Positions 47,198 through 60,185 are shown, counted from the stretch's first letter. The stretch: DNA of 64,000 bases from Brachyhypopomus gauderio (GCF_052324685.1 NC_135211.1:3769868-3833867), one strand, 5' to 3'. Notes: generated from the letters alone by a model not told the origin. A program made the numbers and translations.

Positions 47198-48615
47198 CAG
47201 AGGTGGGACCAAGTCAGTGTTTTGCAAGTCTCAAGTAAGTCCAAGTCTTTGTACCTCAAGTCCCGAGTCAAGTCTCAAGCAAAGACACTCAAGTCAAGTC
47301 AAGTCTCGAGTCAAGACAGGCAATAGTCAAGTCAAGTCCCAAGTCTGAAACTTGGAATTTCAAGTCCTTTCGAGTCTTTATTTTATTTTTTGTTACCAAT
47401 GTTGCAGGTACATTTTAAATGTAAATAATAGACATGCGTTTTTTAAATCTGTATTCTCCTCAAATCTTGACAAAACATGTGCAACTGAAAACACGAAGTA
47501 TAAAAAAAATTTAAATTACACCTCTTTATTGCACAGTTCAATTTGTTAAACTTAGCTGCAAACATATTCATACTTTAAACTACAATTTTCCAGAAATAAA
47601 TATTCTGTGAAAAAGTCATAAGTAGAACTCCATATTCAAATAAAAAGTGCTGATATTTTCACAGTACAATACAAAGAACCATAACAGCATTTTCCCTCTC
47701 TTCTCTTATCTGGTTTCTTGGAGAACACGTGTGTCCATGTGTGAGTGACACAAGACAAACAAATATAAGAACTGAACAATTAACAGGAATCTGCAACTTT
47801 AGACATTTCAGTAAACTATTCTGCATTGCATTTGCTGGCCAAAAGTCTGTATGTCATTTGTGCACGATGAATGATGTCCCCATAGCTGAAAACTCGCTCC
47901 ACTTTTGTCAATATATTTTTTTTCTCAACGTAGATGTCTTCAAATACACAATCCATGCTGAGATAGAACTGGATATTATGATGGTGACAGAGAGAGGCTC
48001 TCTTCCCCGAGTTCAGATACAGAACCCAGGGTTGCCAACTCTCACGCATTGAGCGTGAGACACACGCATTTGACCGTCTTCACACGCTCTCACGCCACAC
48101 ATCCGATTTCTCACGCCGGAAAAAAATCTAGTTTATTTACCTCTGATCCACATCTATGATTCAATGAGTTACTAGTTCGCTCTGGCACCAACCACTGGCG
48201 ATCGATCGATCGCGATATAATACTTAATTTGTGTCCATTTTACACCCCGCCTGGTAAAAATTTACGTTCGCCAACCCCCCATTTGATTGGTTGTGCTGCA
48301 GCTCATGCACACACACACACGTACAGAGTGTGGAAAAGCAGAGGACTGGTCTGCGTCAGAAGGACGGAAATGAAATTAATGGGGCGCACTTTATAAATAT
48401 TAATATGCGTTTTAAAATTTAGATTTGGGGTTAAAAAAAATCAAGTCTTTGCAAATAAACAGGTTCAAGTCCAATCCAAGTCCCAAGTTATTGGTGTAAA
48501 AGTCCAAGTCAAGTCTAAGTCTCTGAATATTTTTTCAAGTCAAGTCAAAAGTCTTAATATTAATGACTCGAGTCTGACTCGAGTCCAAGTCATGTGACTC
48601 GAGTCCCCACCTCTG
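47198..48615 (-). mobile_element. hAT-type DNA transposon, family 3 (1418 bp), inside BEL copy 5
   Basis: Inverted ends CAGAGGTGGGAC and GTCCCCACCTCTG, with an 8-bp duplication CCAACAAG (47190-47197 and 48616-48623). Sub-terminal regions are rich in AAGTC/GACTT repeats, typical of transposase-binding clusters. A minus-strand relic of a hAT transposase C-terminus is present (47816-47960). The other BEL copies have one CCAACAAG here, so this insertion is private to copy 5 and later than the BEL duplication. Confidence 0.9.
47816..47960 (-). pseudogene. hAT transposase C-terminal relic
   Basis: On the minus strand the frame reads KVERVFSYGDIIHRAQMTYR followed by LLASKCN. I recognise this as the degenerate hAT dimerisation motif (usually VERVFS then R-A-R-M-S-x-LL). 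Only the tail end of the protein is left. Confidence 0.6.
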
Positions 48616-51600
48616 CCAACAAGCACGTTCCAGCGTCAATGACATGCAGTTGCTGTTCAGATAGGCACGACATCACTGACTGTGAAAATTTCAAATCACA
48701 GGCACATGAAGAGAAAGTAGAATATCTGAAGAGAAATGGCTACTGTTTTGGGTGTCTAAAAAAGGACATCTTAGCAGGAACTGCCTCAATAGGGCCATTT
48801 GTGAGCTGTGCAAGCGTAAACATCATACCTTACTGAACATTACCTGTGAGTATACTGTCAAAACTCAGGCGCCTGTTAATAGCGCACTCATCTCAGCTAG
48901 TCATGTTACAGGGGCCAGTCACTGTGCATTGGCCATTGTGCCAGTCATCATTGAGTCACCCAAAAGCTCCAGATCCATAATGACCTACGCATTCCTTGAC
49001 CCGGGCAGCTCAGCAACTTTCTGCTCTGACAAGCTCATGCATCAGCTTAACGTCAGCGGACGCAGGACTGAGGTGGCCCTGAAAACGATGGGACAGGAGC
49101 AAATGGTGAGATGCTATGAGCTCAAAGGTCTTAAAGGTGGCAACATTGATGGCAGTGTGTTCCTTCAGTTACCCATTGTATACACACAAGCCAAAATCCC
49201 AGTGTCAAAGGACCATTTGGTTACAGCAAACGACATCAAAAGATGGCCGTACCTCAGTGGCATAACCCTGGACAGCATTGATGCTGATATAGAGCTACTG
49301 ATCGGCATGGACGTACCGAAGGCGATGGAACCATGGGATGTCTTAAATAGCCAAAATGATGGACCATATGCAGTCAGGACATTACTTGGATGGGTGGTCA
49401 ATGGTCCACTCAATTCCTGCTTGGCTATGGAAAGAGGTGACAAGGGACCCGCAACAGTTAACCGAATCACATTGGAGAACATAAGAGAGACGCTTATTAG
49501 ACAATACAACCATGATTTCCCTGAAAAGGAATGTGAAGAGGAAACCGAGATGTCCGTTGAGGATAAAAAATTCATGGATGTGACGACAAGGTCAGTCGTG
49601 CTTAGAAATGGTCGCTATCATTTATCTTTACCTTTTCGCAATGAAGCTGTAAATATGCCAGACAACCAGCAGATGGCAGTACAACGTACAGTGGGTCTAG
49701 CTAGAAAATTTAAGAAAGATTCTGCTTTCGCTAGTGAGTACACCACATTTATGGAAGATGTGCTCAGCAAGGGCTATGCAGAAAAGGTGCCTACGTGCCA
49801 GCTGCAAAGGAATGATGGAATGGTCTGGTATATACCTCATCACGCAGTCTACCACAAGCAGAATGGCAAGTTGAGAGTTGTATTCGACTGCTCTGCATCT
49901 TATAAAGGCAAATCACTGAACACAGAACTTCTCCAGGGTGCGGACCTGGCGAATCCACTGCTGGGTGTTCTTCTGAGATTTAGAGAAGAAAGGATTGCTG
50001 TAATGGCCGACATCGAGGCAATGTACTATCAAGTACGTGTTCATGAACATCACCGTGACTTCCTCCGATTCCTCTGGTGGCCACAGGGGGATACAAGCAA
50101 GCCATTGGAAGCGTACAGGATGAAGGTTCATCTTTTCGGTACTGTGTCATCTCCAAGCATCGCCAATTATGCCCTGAAAAAAAACAGCAGTTGACAACTC
50201 AGAGCAGTTTAGTGCAACAACTCTTGACACCATCAAACAGTTTTTATGTAGATGACTGCCTTCGATCTGTGGCATCTGTGACGGAGGCTATCCAGCTTAC
50301 GCACAACCTTAGGGAAGCATGCGCCCAAGGAGGATTTACCCTAAACAAGTGGGTAAGTAACAGCTGTGAGGTCCTTGCTACAATACCTGAAAGTCACAGA
50401 GCCACGCTTGTGAAACAACTTGACCTGGACAGAGAAAAACCACCCCTTGAGAGGGCCTTGGGAATCCAGTGGAATATCCAGAAAGACATACTCACCTTCA
50501 AGGTTGCCGACAAGAGCACATCACTCACTAGGCAAGCCATCCTTTCAGTCGTGAGTTCCATCTATGACCCATTGGGTTTCCTATGCCCTTTCATTCTCAA
50601 GGCCAAGCAATTCCTGCAAAAACTGTGCATTGATAATCGTGGATGGGATGAACACATTCCAAAAGAACTCTACAAGCCATGGCAAAGATGGATGACAGAA
50701 CTGAAACAGCTGGACAGATTTGAAGTGGACAGGTGCATAAAACCTGAGGGTTTCGTCCCGGTGAAGACTGTTCGGCTGCATCATTTCTGTGATGCCAGTG
50801 AATCCGGTTATGGAACGGTGACCTACCTTAGTCTTAAGAACAGCAGTGGAGACATTCACATTGTCTTTATAATGGCGAAATCAAGAGTAGCACCTCTGAA
50901 GCAGATGACTATTCCCAGGTTGGAGCTTGCTGCTGCCACACTGGCTGTGAAAGTCGACAAAATGCTCCAGAAAGAGCTACATATAGATCTTCAGAATTCC
51001 ACTTTCTGGGCAGACAGCACAACTGTGCTGAAATACATTCACAACGAAACCAAAAGGTTCCGCACCTATGTTGCTAACCGCATTGCAATAATCCACAGCC
51101 TCTCGCAAGCACACCAGTGGAGGTATGTCTGCTCGAAGGACAATCCGGCAGATGATGCCTCACGTGGACTCTATATTGAACCACTCTTGGTGTCCAACAG
51201 ATGGCTCCACGGTCCTCGCTTGCTTTCAAGAGGGGAATCAGATTGGCCTGATATGCCAGAAGATCTGAGCTACATACCCAGCTGTGCTGTAGAGGTAAAA
51301 CATGCCATTACTGTCAATTGTGTGAAGATGGAGATTAATGCAACTTCATCCCTGATTCAGTACTTCTCCTCTTGGAGGAAACTACTTAGAGCTGTTGCCT
51401 GGTTGCTGAAGCTCAAACGCATCCTTCTGCATCGAAGTCGAAAGGACAGAGACAAAGTGACATCCACATGCCAAGGTGAGCAAGAGCAAAAATGCTTAAC
51501 TGTGGATGATTTGGATGAAGCAGAAAAGGCAATCATTTGTTATGAACAGCACTGCCACCTGGATGCAGAATTGAAATTGATGAAAATGAACAAACCAGTG

Positions 51601-53984
51601 AAATCTGATAGCCTTGTATTCAGACTGGATCCATGCATTGACAATGGCATCATGAGGGTTGGAGGACGGATAGGTAAAGCACCGATATCCGTAAACACAA
51701 AGAATCCAATCATACTCCCCAAGTCATCACATATATCCAAGTTGATCCTGAGGGATATTCATCAGCAAAATGGACATTCAGGAAGAAATCAAATGCTATC
51801 AAAACTTAGACAAAAATTCTGGCTCCCTTTGGCTAACTCTTGTGCTAGACACATTGTTAGATCTTGTGTGTTTTGCAGACGGATGCAGGCCAGACCTGGA
51901 ATGCAGAAAATGGTGGAATTGCCACAGGATCGGATTACTCCCAACTTGCCACCATTTTCCCATGTTGGTATTGACTTCTTTGGTCCGGTGGAGGCCAAGA
52001 GTGGTCACTCACGGGTAAAGCGCTGGGGAGTATTCTTCACCTGTCTGGTAAGCCGGGCAATCCATCTAGAAGTAGCATGGAGTCTGGATACCAGTGCTTG
52101 CATGAATGCAGTCCGGCGGTTCCTGTGTCGGAGAGGTCAGGTGCTTACCATCAGAACAGACTGTGGCACCAACTTCACCTCCGCACAGAAGGAACTGGAA
52201 ATGGCACGGAATCAGCTGGATAAAGAAAAGATTCAGGAATTCCTGCTAAAAAACCATGTCAAGTGGCTGTTCAATCCACCATATGCAGCTCACTTCGGAG
52301 GAGCATGGGAAAGACTTATCCGCCTGGTTAAGAAGACACTTCTCTCGATTGTACGATAACAAACACTGGCCGGCGAAATGATGCAAACAGCCTTTTGTGA
52401 AAAGGAATGCATTCTCAATGACCGACCGCTTACTACAACCTCTAGTGACCCAAATGATCTCACACCCTTGACACCAAACCACCTACTGCAGTTGAAGAGT
52501 GAACCGTTGCCACCTCCTGGTCTCTTTAGTAAAAATGATGTGTACAGCAGGAAATGGTGGAAATATGTCCAATACCTGGCAGATCAGTTCTGGTAAAGGT
52601 GGACTATGGAATACCTTCCACTACTGCAAGAACGACAGAAGTGGCTCCACACTGAAATGAATTTCAAAATCAATGACATTGTGGTGCTGGTAGACCCAGC
52701 AGCACCTAGGAATTCTTGGCCCCTGGGTAGGGTGGTTAAGACCCTGCCTGGCGCCAAAGGTCTTGTGCGAAGCGTATTGGTGCAAACAAAGACCAACGTG
52801 CTGCAGAGACCCATCAGTAAGCTTTGCTTTCTTCTCGAAGGTGATGAAGCACCTTCAGAGAGGCTCTGTTTGCACACTTGCAGTACTGACAAATCTAAAT
52901 ATTCCTGTGCGTGCTCTCACACCAGCCCATACACTTACACCTACGGACTTTCACAGGTGGCGCTACATGTACATTGGACTTGATCAGTTACCTTTTTTAA
53001 CTTTACTGAAATAAAAAACAAAAAAGGGGGGGGGGGGGGGACCCGTATGGAAACAAAATGTAAGACTAGCATTTCATTTGGTGTTTCTTGGTTTTTTATG
53101 GTTACCTTTGTGTATGGGCTAATGTATTGTGTATTAGGTTTTGGAACACCTGTATTGTATAGCCTTTATTGAGTACGTATGGCTCCCCTTCATTATGGTT
53201 TAGAATTGTCCTGCAGTAACAGTGACAATTAGGGGCCAGTGTGTTGGAGCCATATTTGTGAATTGTACATCATGTTGATGGTAACTTATAATACACATAA
53301 ATTAGTGGTATACTTACCTGACATGTTTGCATTTTTATACATATCTGTCTGTCTATGCCTATCCTATTTTTATTTCTCTGTCTGTGAGTGCTTACTTGAC
53401 TGCGTGTCGGGAACAACTTACCACCATCCTCATTGGCGTTAGACAGAAATCGCCACTACATATGCATTTTATACTTTTGGATTTAATTTCATATTTTGCA
53501 AATATGGATGTTTGTAGCATCCTTGGACAAGCCAGGGAAATGCCTACTTTTTATTTTGAACCATTACTTATCAACAAATCATTCTAAGAAAAAATGGACA
53601 GAAATTGATTTTGCTTTTTGAAACAGATTATAACTAGTGGTGGGACTTTAACGCGGTAATTTCGATTAATTAATTACAGGAAAGTTAACGCACTAAAAAA
53701 ATTTACGCATTTTAACGCATTTAACGCACGAGACACTTTTGCACCATGGAATGTTTCTCAGTACGCGAGTTCCGGGCATACAGATTATGGACACACAATA
53801 AGATCATGATGGAGATGACTGAAGAGGCTACGCCTGTGGATGGGAAATTAAAAAATATGAAACTTCCAGATGGAAGTACAAACAAAAATAGTGTTATTTA
53901 CACTTTATGTAGGAAGGAGTTCGCTTATCACAGGAGCACTTTCACCCTTCATTACCACCTCAACGCAAAACATGTTGCGGCTAA

Positions 53985-54295
53985 AGCTGGGCATACACTG
54001 TGCGATATTTTAAATCGTGTACTCAGCTCCAGCTCAAACTGTACGACTAAGTCGCAGGGAGAGTCGGCTCGTGGAGCTGCTTCAACAGTGCGATACTCTC
54101 ACGAGGAGCGATTTGAATTTCAAACATGTTTGATGTTCTTGCGACGCTGCGATTTCTGATCGGGAGTTGGTCGTGAGGTGTGAATCGCTCCTCGTTTACC
54201 TGTGTGAACTATACGATGCACGACACGAGATTGAGCCGAAACGAGTGAAAAATTGGCTGAAAATGGGCCAAAAATCGCACAGTGTACGCCCAGCT
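53985..54295. mobile_element. nested Harbinger-like MITE, copy 5
   Basis: Same inverted ends and TAA flanks as at 2078-2388. Confidence 0.7.
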
Positions 54296-54627
54296 TAACG
54301 CGCAGGTCAGTAATGATAACTAGGTCAGCAGGTCAGCTAAATGTATTCCTAGTACGATAGGGTGACCAAACGTCCGTAATTCACATCCTGTCCCGGGCGT
54401 CCCGGGTTTTTTTTTAAAGTGACGAAATGTCCTGGTTTTAATGTACCTTCATTGGACCATTAAGTCTGGATTAAACTTTCGCGAGTGGCCGTAGCGCGCG
54501 ACTCCGCAAGCGTTTATACATGACGCGTCACATTATTTGTGTTGTCCGCTCCCTGTGGTCGAAGATAAATGCTTACAAGAAGCGCTGCGAATTGCGTCAA
54601 CTGATGCAAGTTACGAACTACCGTCCA

Positions 54628-54735
54628 GGGGTGAGTTTCCCAAAACGTTCTTAGCGCCAAGTACTTCTTAACCTCGTACGTAAGAACGAGGTTACGAAGT
54701 ACTTAGCGCTAAGAACGTTTTGGGAAACTCACCCC
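54628..54735. repeat. 108-bp palindrome, copy 5
   Basis: Same snap-back sequence as at 2713-2820. Confidence 0.85.
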
Positions 54736-55747
54736 AGAAAGACAATGTCGAAGAAAATCCAGCAGCTGTATGATGAGGAAAGAATTAAAACAGGTTATTG
54801 TGAAGAGTGCCACAAATGTGGCTCTGACTGGGGATCACTGGACCTCTGTTAGCAACAAGAATGATCTTGGTGTGACAGCTCATATTATAGATGATGAATC
54901 TATAGATGATGAAGATCCAGTCATTTGCTTTGAGCATGCAGAAGACCACTTATAGGCACTATGAAGATGCCTGTGGCAGAGGCCTGGGAAATTAAAGAAA
55001 AATATACCATCTAAAATGGTATTAAAAAACATCTTCTGATTTATTCAATTCTTCCAATATCCTGAGCAAAACATTTTTGGTCAGAATTTCCAATGTTCTG
55101 AACTGTTTTCTGCACACTACACATATATTGGTCTGTGTAGTAGACTGGTGGAAAAATAAACAAGATGTTGAAGTTTATGATTATGTTCATTGATTCATTC
55201 ATCATTCAAACTTAAATTAATATTTCTCATGTTAAATACTGAAATGCGATTAAAATGCAATTAATTTCGATTAATTAATTACAAAGCTTCCAATTAATTC
55301 GATTAATTTTTTTAATCGCGTCCCACCCCTAATTATAACATTATATATGTACCTGAAGTGAAGACAAAAAATGTCAGCAAATTTTTAAGTTGCAATAGTT
55401 TTTCTTAAAATCTCCAACATGAAAAGCTTGACTGCTTCTATGACACAATTCTTGAACTATCCTTTCCAACAGATCCTACAATAGTGATTTAACTGAAATG
55501 ACAACAAAAACAGTCCAATGCACAGTGATAAACAAACTCTACAGATCATCCATTAGTGGAGATTAGCCAAACAAACTCAGCCGCAGACTGCAATTCATTG
55601 AGATATTTGACTAATGGGGAAGTTCCAAGTGTCCTCCCTTTGGTGATATACTTTAGACAGTGGACACTAATGCCTAACATTTAGTCCCAAACTGTCACAC
55701 CTGTGTTTGTTTGTTCATGGGATTGTGGTCATATAAGTGTCCATGTG

Positions 55748-55755
55748 TATAAAAG
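55748..55755 (+). promoter_or_regulatory. TATA box of astacin gene F
   Basis: TATAAAAG, 63-70 bp before the ATG. The leader is about 12 nt shorter than in other copies because a short stretch (ACATTGAGCTAG in the others) is missing. Confidence 0.8.
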
Positions 55756-55817
55756 GCCAGGATGGACAGTATTCAGAGTGTAGAAGCATCCAGATCATCT
55801 CCTCACACTGAAGCAAC

Positions 55818-56880
55818 ATGGAGCCCAGAGCCTCTCTCTACATTCTAGCCCTGCTGCTGGGTCTCTACCAGGCTGTCCCTCTCACAGAACCTCAGCATGT
55901 GGACATCATTTCACGCATTATCACCATCAACAATGGTCAGACAAGTTGCTGGTTGTTATCTTTTTATATTAACATTTTGTTTGAAGTTCCTGTTTGGTTT
56001 TTGCAACCCAAATTTCTTTTTGTTCCATGATTGTATGAAGGATCTAGTGAAGAGTTGGTGGAGGGAGACATACATTTGCCAAGAACCAGGAATGCTCTGG
56101 TCTGCCCGAGTAACAAATGCTTTTGGCAGAAGTCTTCAACTGGAGTAGTGCAGGTCCCTTATGTCGTGAGCAATGATTTCTGTAAGTAAAACCTCCAGAT
56201 TCAGGTTCAGGTTTTACATTGATGTTGATGTTATTTCTTAATGTTTTTGCTTGGTTCTTTTTCAGCTTCTTCTGACCTGAATGTAATTACCAGTGCCATG
56301 GCATCCTTCCACAGCAAAACCTGCATTCGCTTTGTTCGCAGAACGGTTGAACCTGATTACATCAGCATTCAGAACCTAAATGGGTGAGAGCAGGAAACTA
56401 TTTGAATTATTTTACTTCTGTTATTCCTGTTTTGTACACATTGCCAATTGCTTGATGTCTGTGACCACGACAGTCTTCTCTCTGTCTTTCAGGTGCTACT
56501 CTGCTATTGGCAAAACAGGTGGTTCTCAGGTGATCTCTCTCAGCACAAGCGGATGTGTGTACCATGGTATCGTTGAGCATGAGTTGAACCATGCGCTCGG
56601 TTTCTACCATGAGCATACCAGGAGCGACCGTGACAAGTATGTCAGGATCAACTGGGAAAACATTGACCCATCAATGCAGTACAATTTTAACAAGGCGAAC
56701 ACCAACAACCTCAACACACCATATGACTACACCTCCGTGATGCACTATGGAAGAACTGCTTTCTCTGTTAACGGCCAGTACACCATCACTCCTATACCTG
56801 ATGCTTCAGTGGTGATAGGGCAGAGAGAGGAACTCTCTACCATTGATGTCAAGAGGATCAAAATTCTGTATAATTGCTAA
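55818..56880 (+). CDS. he1-like: Hatching-enzyme-type astacin metalloprotease, gene F (type I)
   Basis: Exons 55818-55935, 56041-56181, 56266-56383 and 56493-56880 give 254 residues. This is the closest relative of gene A: 105-bp intron 1, VEGDIHLP, STSG, NWENID, MQYNFNKAN. Differences from A are Val at residue 20 (signal peptide), Val for Asp at residue 60 and Pro for Leu at 116; at 60 and 116 F keeps the residue shared with type II genes, so the A versions are probably derived. Zinc site, Met-turn and six cysteines are intact. F and G repeat the A-B arrangement at the other end of the array. Confidence 0.9.
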
Positions 56881-57009
56881 AATTGACCTTATATGATGTA
56901 AAATTTCTAAACAATACTTCCTCTGTTGCTCGACCTAGTGTGTAATCAAAAATGTTACAGTGCAATTGTCCTGCATCATGTGACTGTACAATATGTACTA
57001 ATGTCATAT

Positions 57010-57015
57010 AATAAA
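57010..57015 (+). terminator. poly(A) signal of gene F
   Basis: AATAAA about 130 bp after the stop codon. Confidence 0.75.
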
Positions 57016-57900
57016 AGACTTCAAAGCAAATTAATCATGTTCAATGGTATGTATTCAGAATGGTCTGAGCAGCAGTGCTGGGGGGCACAGCATGGCATTA
57101 TACGTGGATGAATCGCATCTTGCTCTGAGAGCTTTAATTATGAGTATGTGTGCCATATTTTTGTCAATTGTGATTTTCACCCCAATCGAAATTTGTCCTC
57201 CGCATTTACCCATCTGTGCACTTAGAACACACACACACAAGGGATTACTAGGTGGCTTTGTTGAACACATGCCCAGAGTGGTGGGCAGCCCTAGCCCGTC
57301 GCCCTGGAGCAGTTGGGGTTACGTGCCTTGCTCAAGGGCAACATCTCAGTTTTCTTGAACACACTACGACTTGGGCCTCCAGGCTCTGTACTTTACTCAT
57401 AAAAGGCTAAATGAGAGCTGTGTAAATAAGTCTTAATCCTAGATTGAAAAATTGGGCTTGTAACTGAGCCTCAAATTGATGCTGTAAGGTTGTTTGATGA
57501 GTAAGAGTCTTCATAGGACAAAGATTTACAAATAGCTGTAATTGTAATAATTATATGGTCTAATGAAAACCCTCCATGTGGAGAGTACAGTCGACCACGT
57601 GGGTTATGATGTGAAATGAGGACACTGTGAGACCAGACCATGCTTTTTGCATCATTGGGTTCATGCAGTAGAACCTCTGTTTCATTGGAATTTAGAAGAA
57701 AACAGTGAGTTGCTGTCCATTGTTTATGTCCTTTATTCACTCATTGTTGTTAATATTACAGGCATAATCAGGATTTGAAGATATATACAACTGAGTATCA
57801 TCGACGTAACAATAGAAACACATATCATGTTTGCAAATAAATGTGCCTGACAGTAGTCTAATGAGAATTACATGGGGCATGGTATTGACCCTTGTGGGAC

Positions 57901-58889
57901 CAGTGATGTCAGTGCGTTACTCTAATCTTACCACTTTTTTCGGTAACGAGTAATATAACGCGCTACTATTTCCAGTCCAGTAATCAGATTAAAGTTACTT
58001 ATCCAAATAACTGTGCGTTACTATTTATATTTTCCCTAGTAAAATATATATTTTTGCTTTCTTCTTGGCTCAGTTCTACTTTTGCGTCTGACCGTAGCGC
58101 TCGACTCCGCACGCTGCGCGCGACCCTGTGAGAGCGCGAGCACGTTTTACAAGTCATTTTTTTGCAGCGTCCTCCCGTAACGATGTGTGGTAGTATAAAG
58201 AAACACCCCTCAAAAACAGGGAAAGGAACATTTACCTGACCAATTTTAATGTTGCTTTGTGTTTCACGTTTGAAAAGTGCTGGAATTTTGACTAACGTAG
58301 CCTACTTTAAAATGCTTGAAATTGTAATGGTATTTCGTTTCACAACAAATAGCTGTCTGACTGAACTGGGGTGGGTTTCCCGAAACGTTCGTAGCTTCAT
58401 ACGAGGTTACGAAGTACTTGGCGCTACGAACGTTTCGGGAAATCCACCCCAGTTCGCTTGTATTACGTTTACAAATAAATTTACAAATAATACCGCGCAG
58501 CTACACAAACGTAATGTCAGGATATACTGTAGCGACTCCTGCTCCTCGCGGCGAGTCTTGCCCTTTAAGTGACACTGGGGGGCGGAGCCTGCTCGCACCA
58601 GGGTTGCGTTATCAATAAAGTTTCCCTCCTCGGGATTTTTGGATTAAGCAGTTTCTGCCTCGGTTACCGAACCTGCTTCAATACATTGTTACTGTTAAAA
58701 ATGCACTTCCAATAAAGTGAGTATTGGAAAAATTTATTTTGCTGCTGAATGTAACTACTAAAGTAACTTGTAATCTAACGTAGTTACTTTTAAAATCAAG
58801 TAATATGTAACGTAACTAAGTTACTTTTAAAAGGAGTAATCAGTAATCAGTAATCGGATTACTTTCTCAAGGTAACTTAGCCATCACTG
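57901..58889. mobile_element. hAT-type DNA transposon, family 4 (989 bp), only in unit F
   Basis: Inverted ends CAGTGATG and CATCACTG, with an 8-bp duplication TGTGGGAC (57893-57900 and 58890-58897). Sub-terminal GTTACT/AGTAAC motifs are repeated many times at both ends, a known look of fish non-autonomous hATs. No transposase is visible. Without it the F-to-G distance (4368 bp) falls to 3371 bp, matching A-to-B (3368 bp). Confidence 0.9.
58363..58455. repeat. 93-bp palindrome, variant of the snap-back MITE
   Basis: GAACTGGGGTGGGTTTCCCG is mirrored by CGGGAAATCCACCCCAGTTC with one mismatch, and pairing continues through AACGTTCGTAGC/GCTACGAACGTT. The core resembles the 108-bp palindrome inside hAT family 1 but differs at many bases, so two separate members of one small palindromic family lie in two unrelated hATs. 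Confidence 0.8.
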
Positions 58890-58970
58890 TGTGGGACACC
58901 ATATTTTACAACTGGCAGCTCAGAGTATTCATTCCATACAAAGATAAATTGACAATTGTAACAGGGCAGC

Positions 58971-60103
58971 ATGATCACAGAGGCACGTAAGATTACAAAT
59001 CCAGACAGGCTGCACCCTGAGGTTTTTGTCACTCTTTGGTCTGGTGGTGACGCACGTGTTTGCTGAGAGTAGGACTTGGGTCCAAGACCATATATGGTTG
59101 CTGCCCTCAGCCTTTGGTACAAATTTTGTCAGAAGTGGGATGGTACTCTGATACCAACAGGACTGTTTCCATGGTTAAGAACCCATCCCTACTTTGACAG
59201 GATGGTTCAAAATCCATTGAAAAACACTATTGAGGTGCATGGATGTGGTCCTGGATGTAAGGTGGAGGTGTGGGACAGACGGAAAGTGTGAAGTGCAGGG
59301 GAACGTTCTGGTAGCATCAGTGGAGATCATCACTCTCTGATGGAGAGGGTGATGTGATGGAGACTGCCACTCCAGAAGGTTTAATGGGTGCTATAAGTTC
59401 TCATCATGAGAGCTGGCTCTTTGGCTTTGTGGTCAAGGCACCAGTTTTGTTGCGTTAGATTCATGTGGTCTTTGCCTTTGTCACAACCTTTTACAAGTGC
59501 TTCAAAATCTTATGCATTTTAGTTTTGATTTTGGATTTAATTTCATATTTTGCAAATATAGATGTTTGTAGCATCTTTGGACAAGCCAGGGAAATGACTC
59601 CTTTTTGATTTTGAACCATTACTTATCAACAAATCATTCAAAGAAAAATGGACAGAAATTTATTTTGCTTTCTGAAACAGATTATAACATAATATGTGTA
59701 CCTGAAGTGAAGACAAAAAATGTCAGCAAAATTTTTAGTTGCAATAGTTTTTCTTAAAATCTCGAACATGAAAAGCTTGACTGTTCGACTGCTTCTATGA
59801 CACAATTCTTGAACTATCCTTTCCAACAGATCCTACAATAGTGATTAAACTGAAATGACAACAAAAACAGTCTAATGCACAGTGATAACCAAACTCTACA
59901 GATCATCCATTAGTGGAGATTAGCCAAACAAACTCAGCCGCACACTGCAATTCATTGAGATATTTGACTAATGGGGAAGTTCCAAGTGTCCTCCCTTTGG
60001 TGATATACATTAGACAGTGGACACTAATGCCTAACATTAGTCCCACACTGTCACACCTGTGTTTGTTTGTTCATGGGATTGTGGTCATATAAGTGTCCAT
60101 GTG
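58971..60103. other. spacer between genes F and G with empty BEL and hAT sites
   Basis: No gene seen. It contains the unoccupied BEL site (TATGCA 59511-59516) and hAT family 1 site (ATTATAAC 59681-59688), then the conserved upstream flank of gene G. Confidence 0.72.
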
Positions 60104-60111
60104 TATAAAAG
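60104..60111 (+). promoter_or_regulatory. TATA box of astacin gene G
   Basis: TATAAAAG, 75 bp before the ATG. Confidence 0.8.
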
Positions 60112-60185
60112 GCCAGGATGGACAGTATTCAGACATTGAGCTAGAGTGTAGAAGCATCCAGATCATCTCCTCACACTGAAGCAAC

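Larger units (their letters stand above)
45138..53460 (+). mobile_element. BEL/Pao LTR retrotransposon, copy 5 (near full length, broken, carries a hAT)
   Basis: Same limits as copy 2 (TGCATCC... to ...ACTACA, TATGCA at both sides), 8.3 kb because a 1418-bp hAT lies inside gag. Parts: fold-back 5' end (45143-45307), gag coiled coil and core (about 45570-47190), hAT (47198-48615), zinc knuckle (48630-48780), retropepsin (about 48980), reverse transcriptase (49820-50260), peptidase A17 and RNase H (50500-51170), integrase (51760-52350), BEL C-terminal segment (52606-52870), a long G run near 53026-53040 and the 3' LTR. It has several frame interruptions, most shared with copy 2. Unlike copies 1-4 it lacks the AATTT run after its end, so it represents the older branch. 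Confidence 0.93.
53635..55331 (+). mobile_element. hAT family 1, copy 5
   Basis: Same element and ATTATAAC flanks as at 1727-3416, upstream of gene F. Confidence 0.9.
57471..58970 (-). mobile_element. LINE reverse-transcriptase relic, unit F, split by a hAT
   Basis: The LNSNETEVLL and DDTQLYIS blocks lie left of 57900 and the SELPVVKYGVP block right of 58890. The hAT at 57901-58889 sits in the codons of the GVPQGS motif. Confidence 0.72.

Noticed and set aside
10053-53460. BEL copies as a domesticated gag or pol gene
   Set aside because: All copies are interrupted in several places and share their defects through duplication; there is no sign of a preserved single frame.
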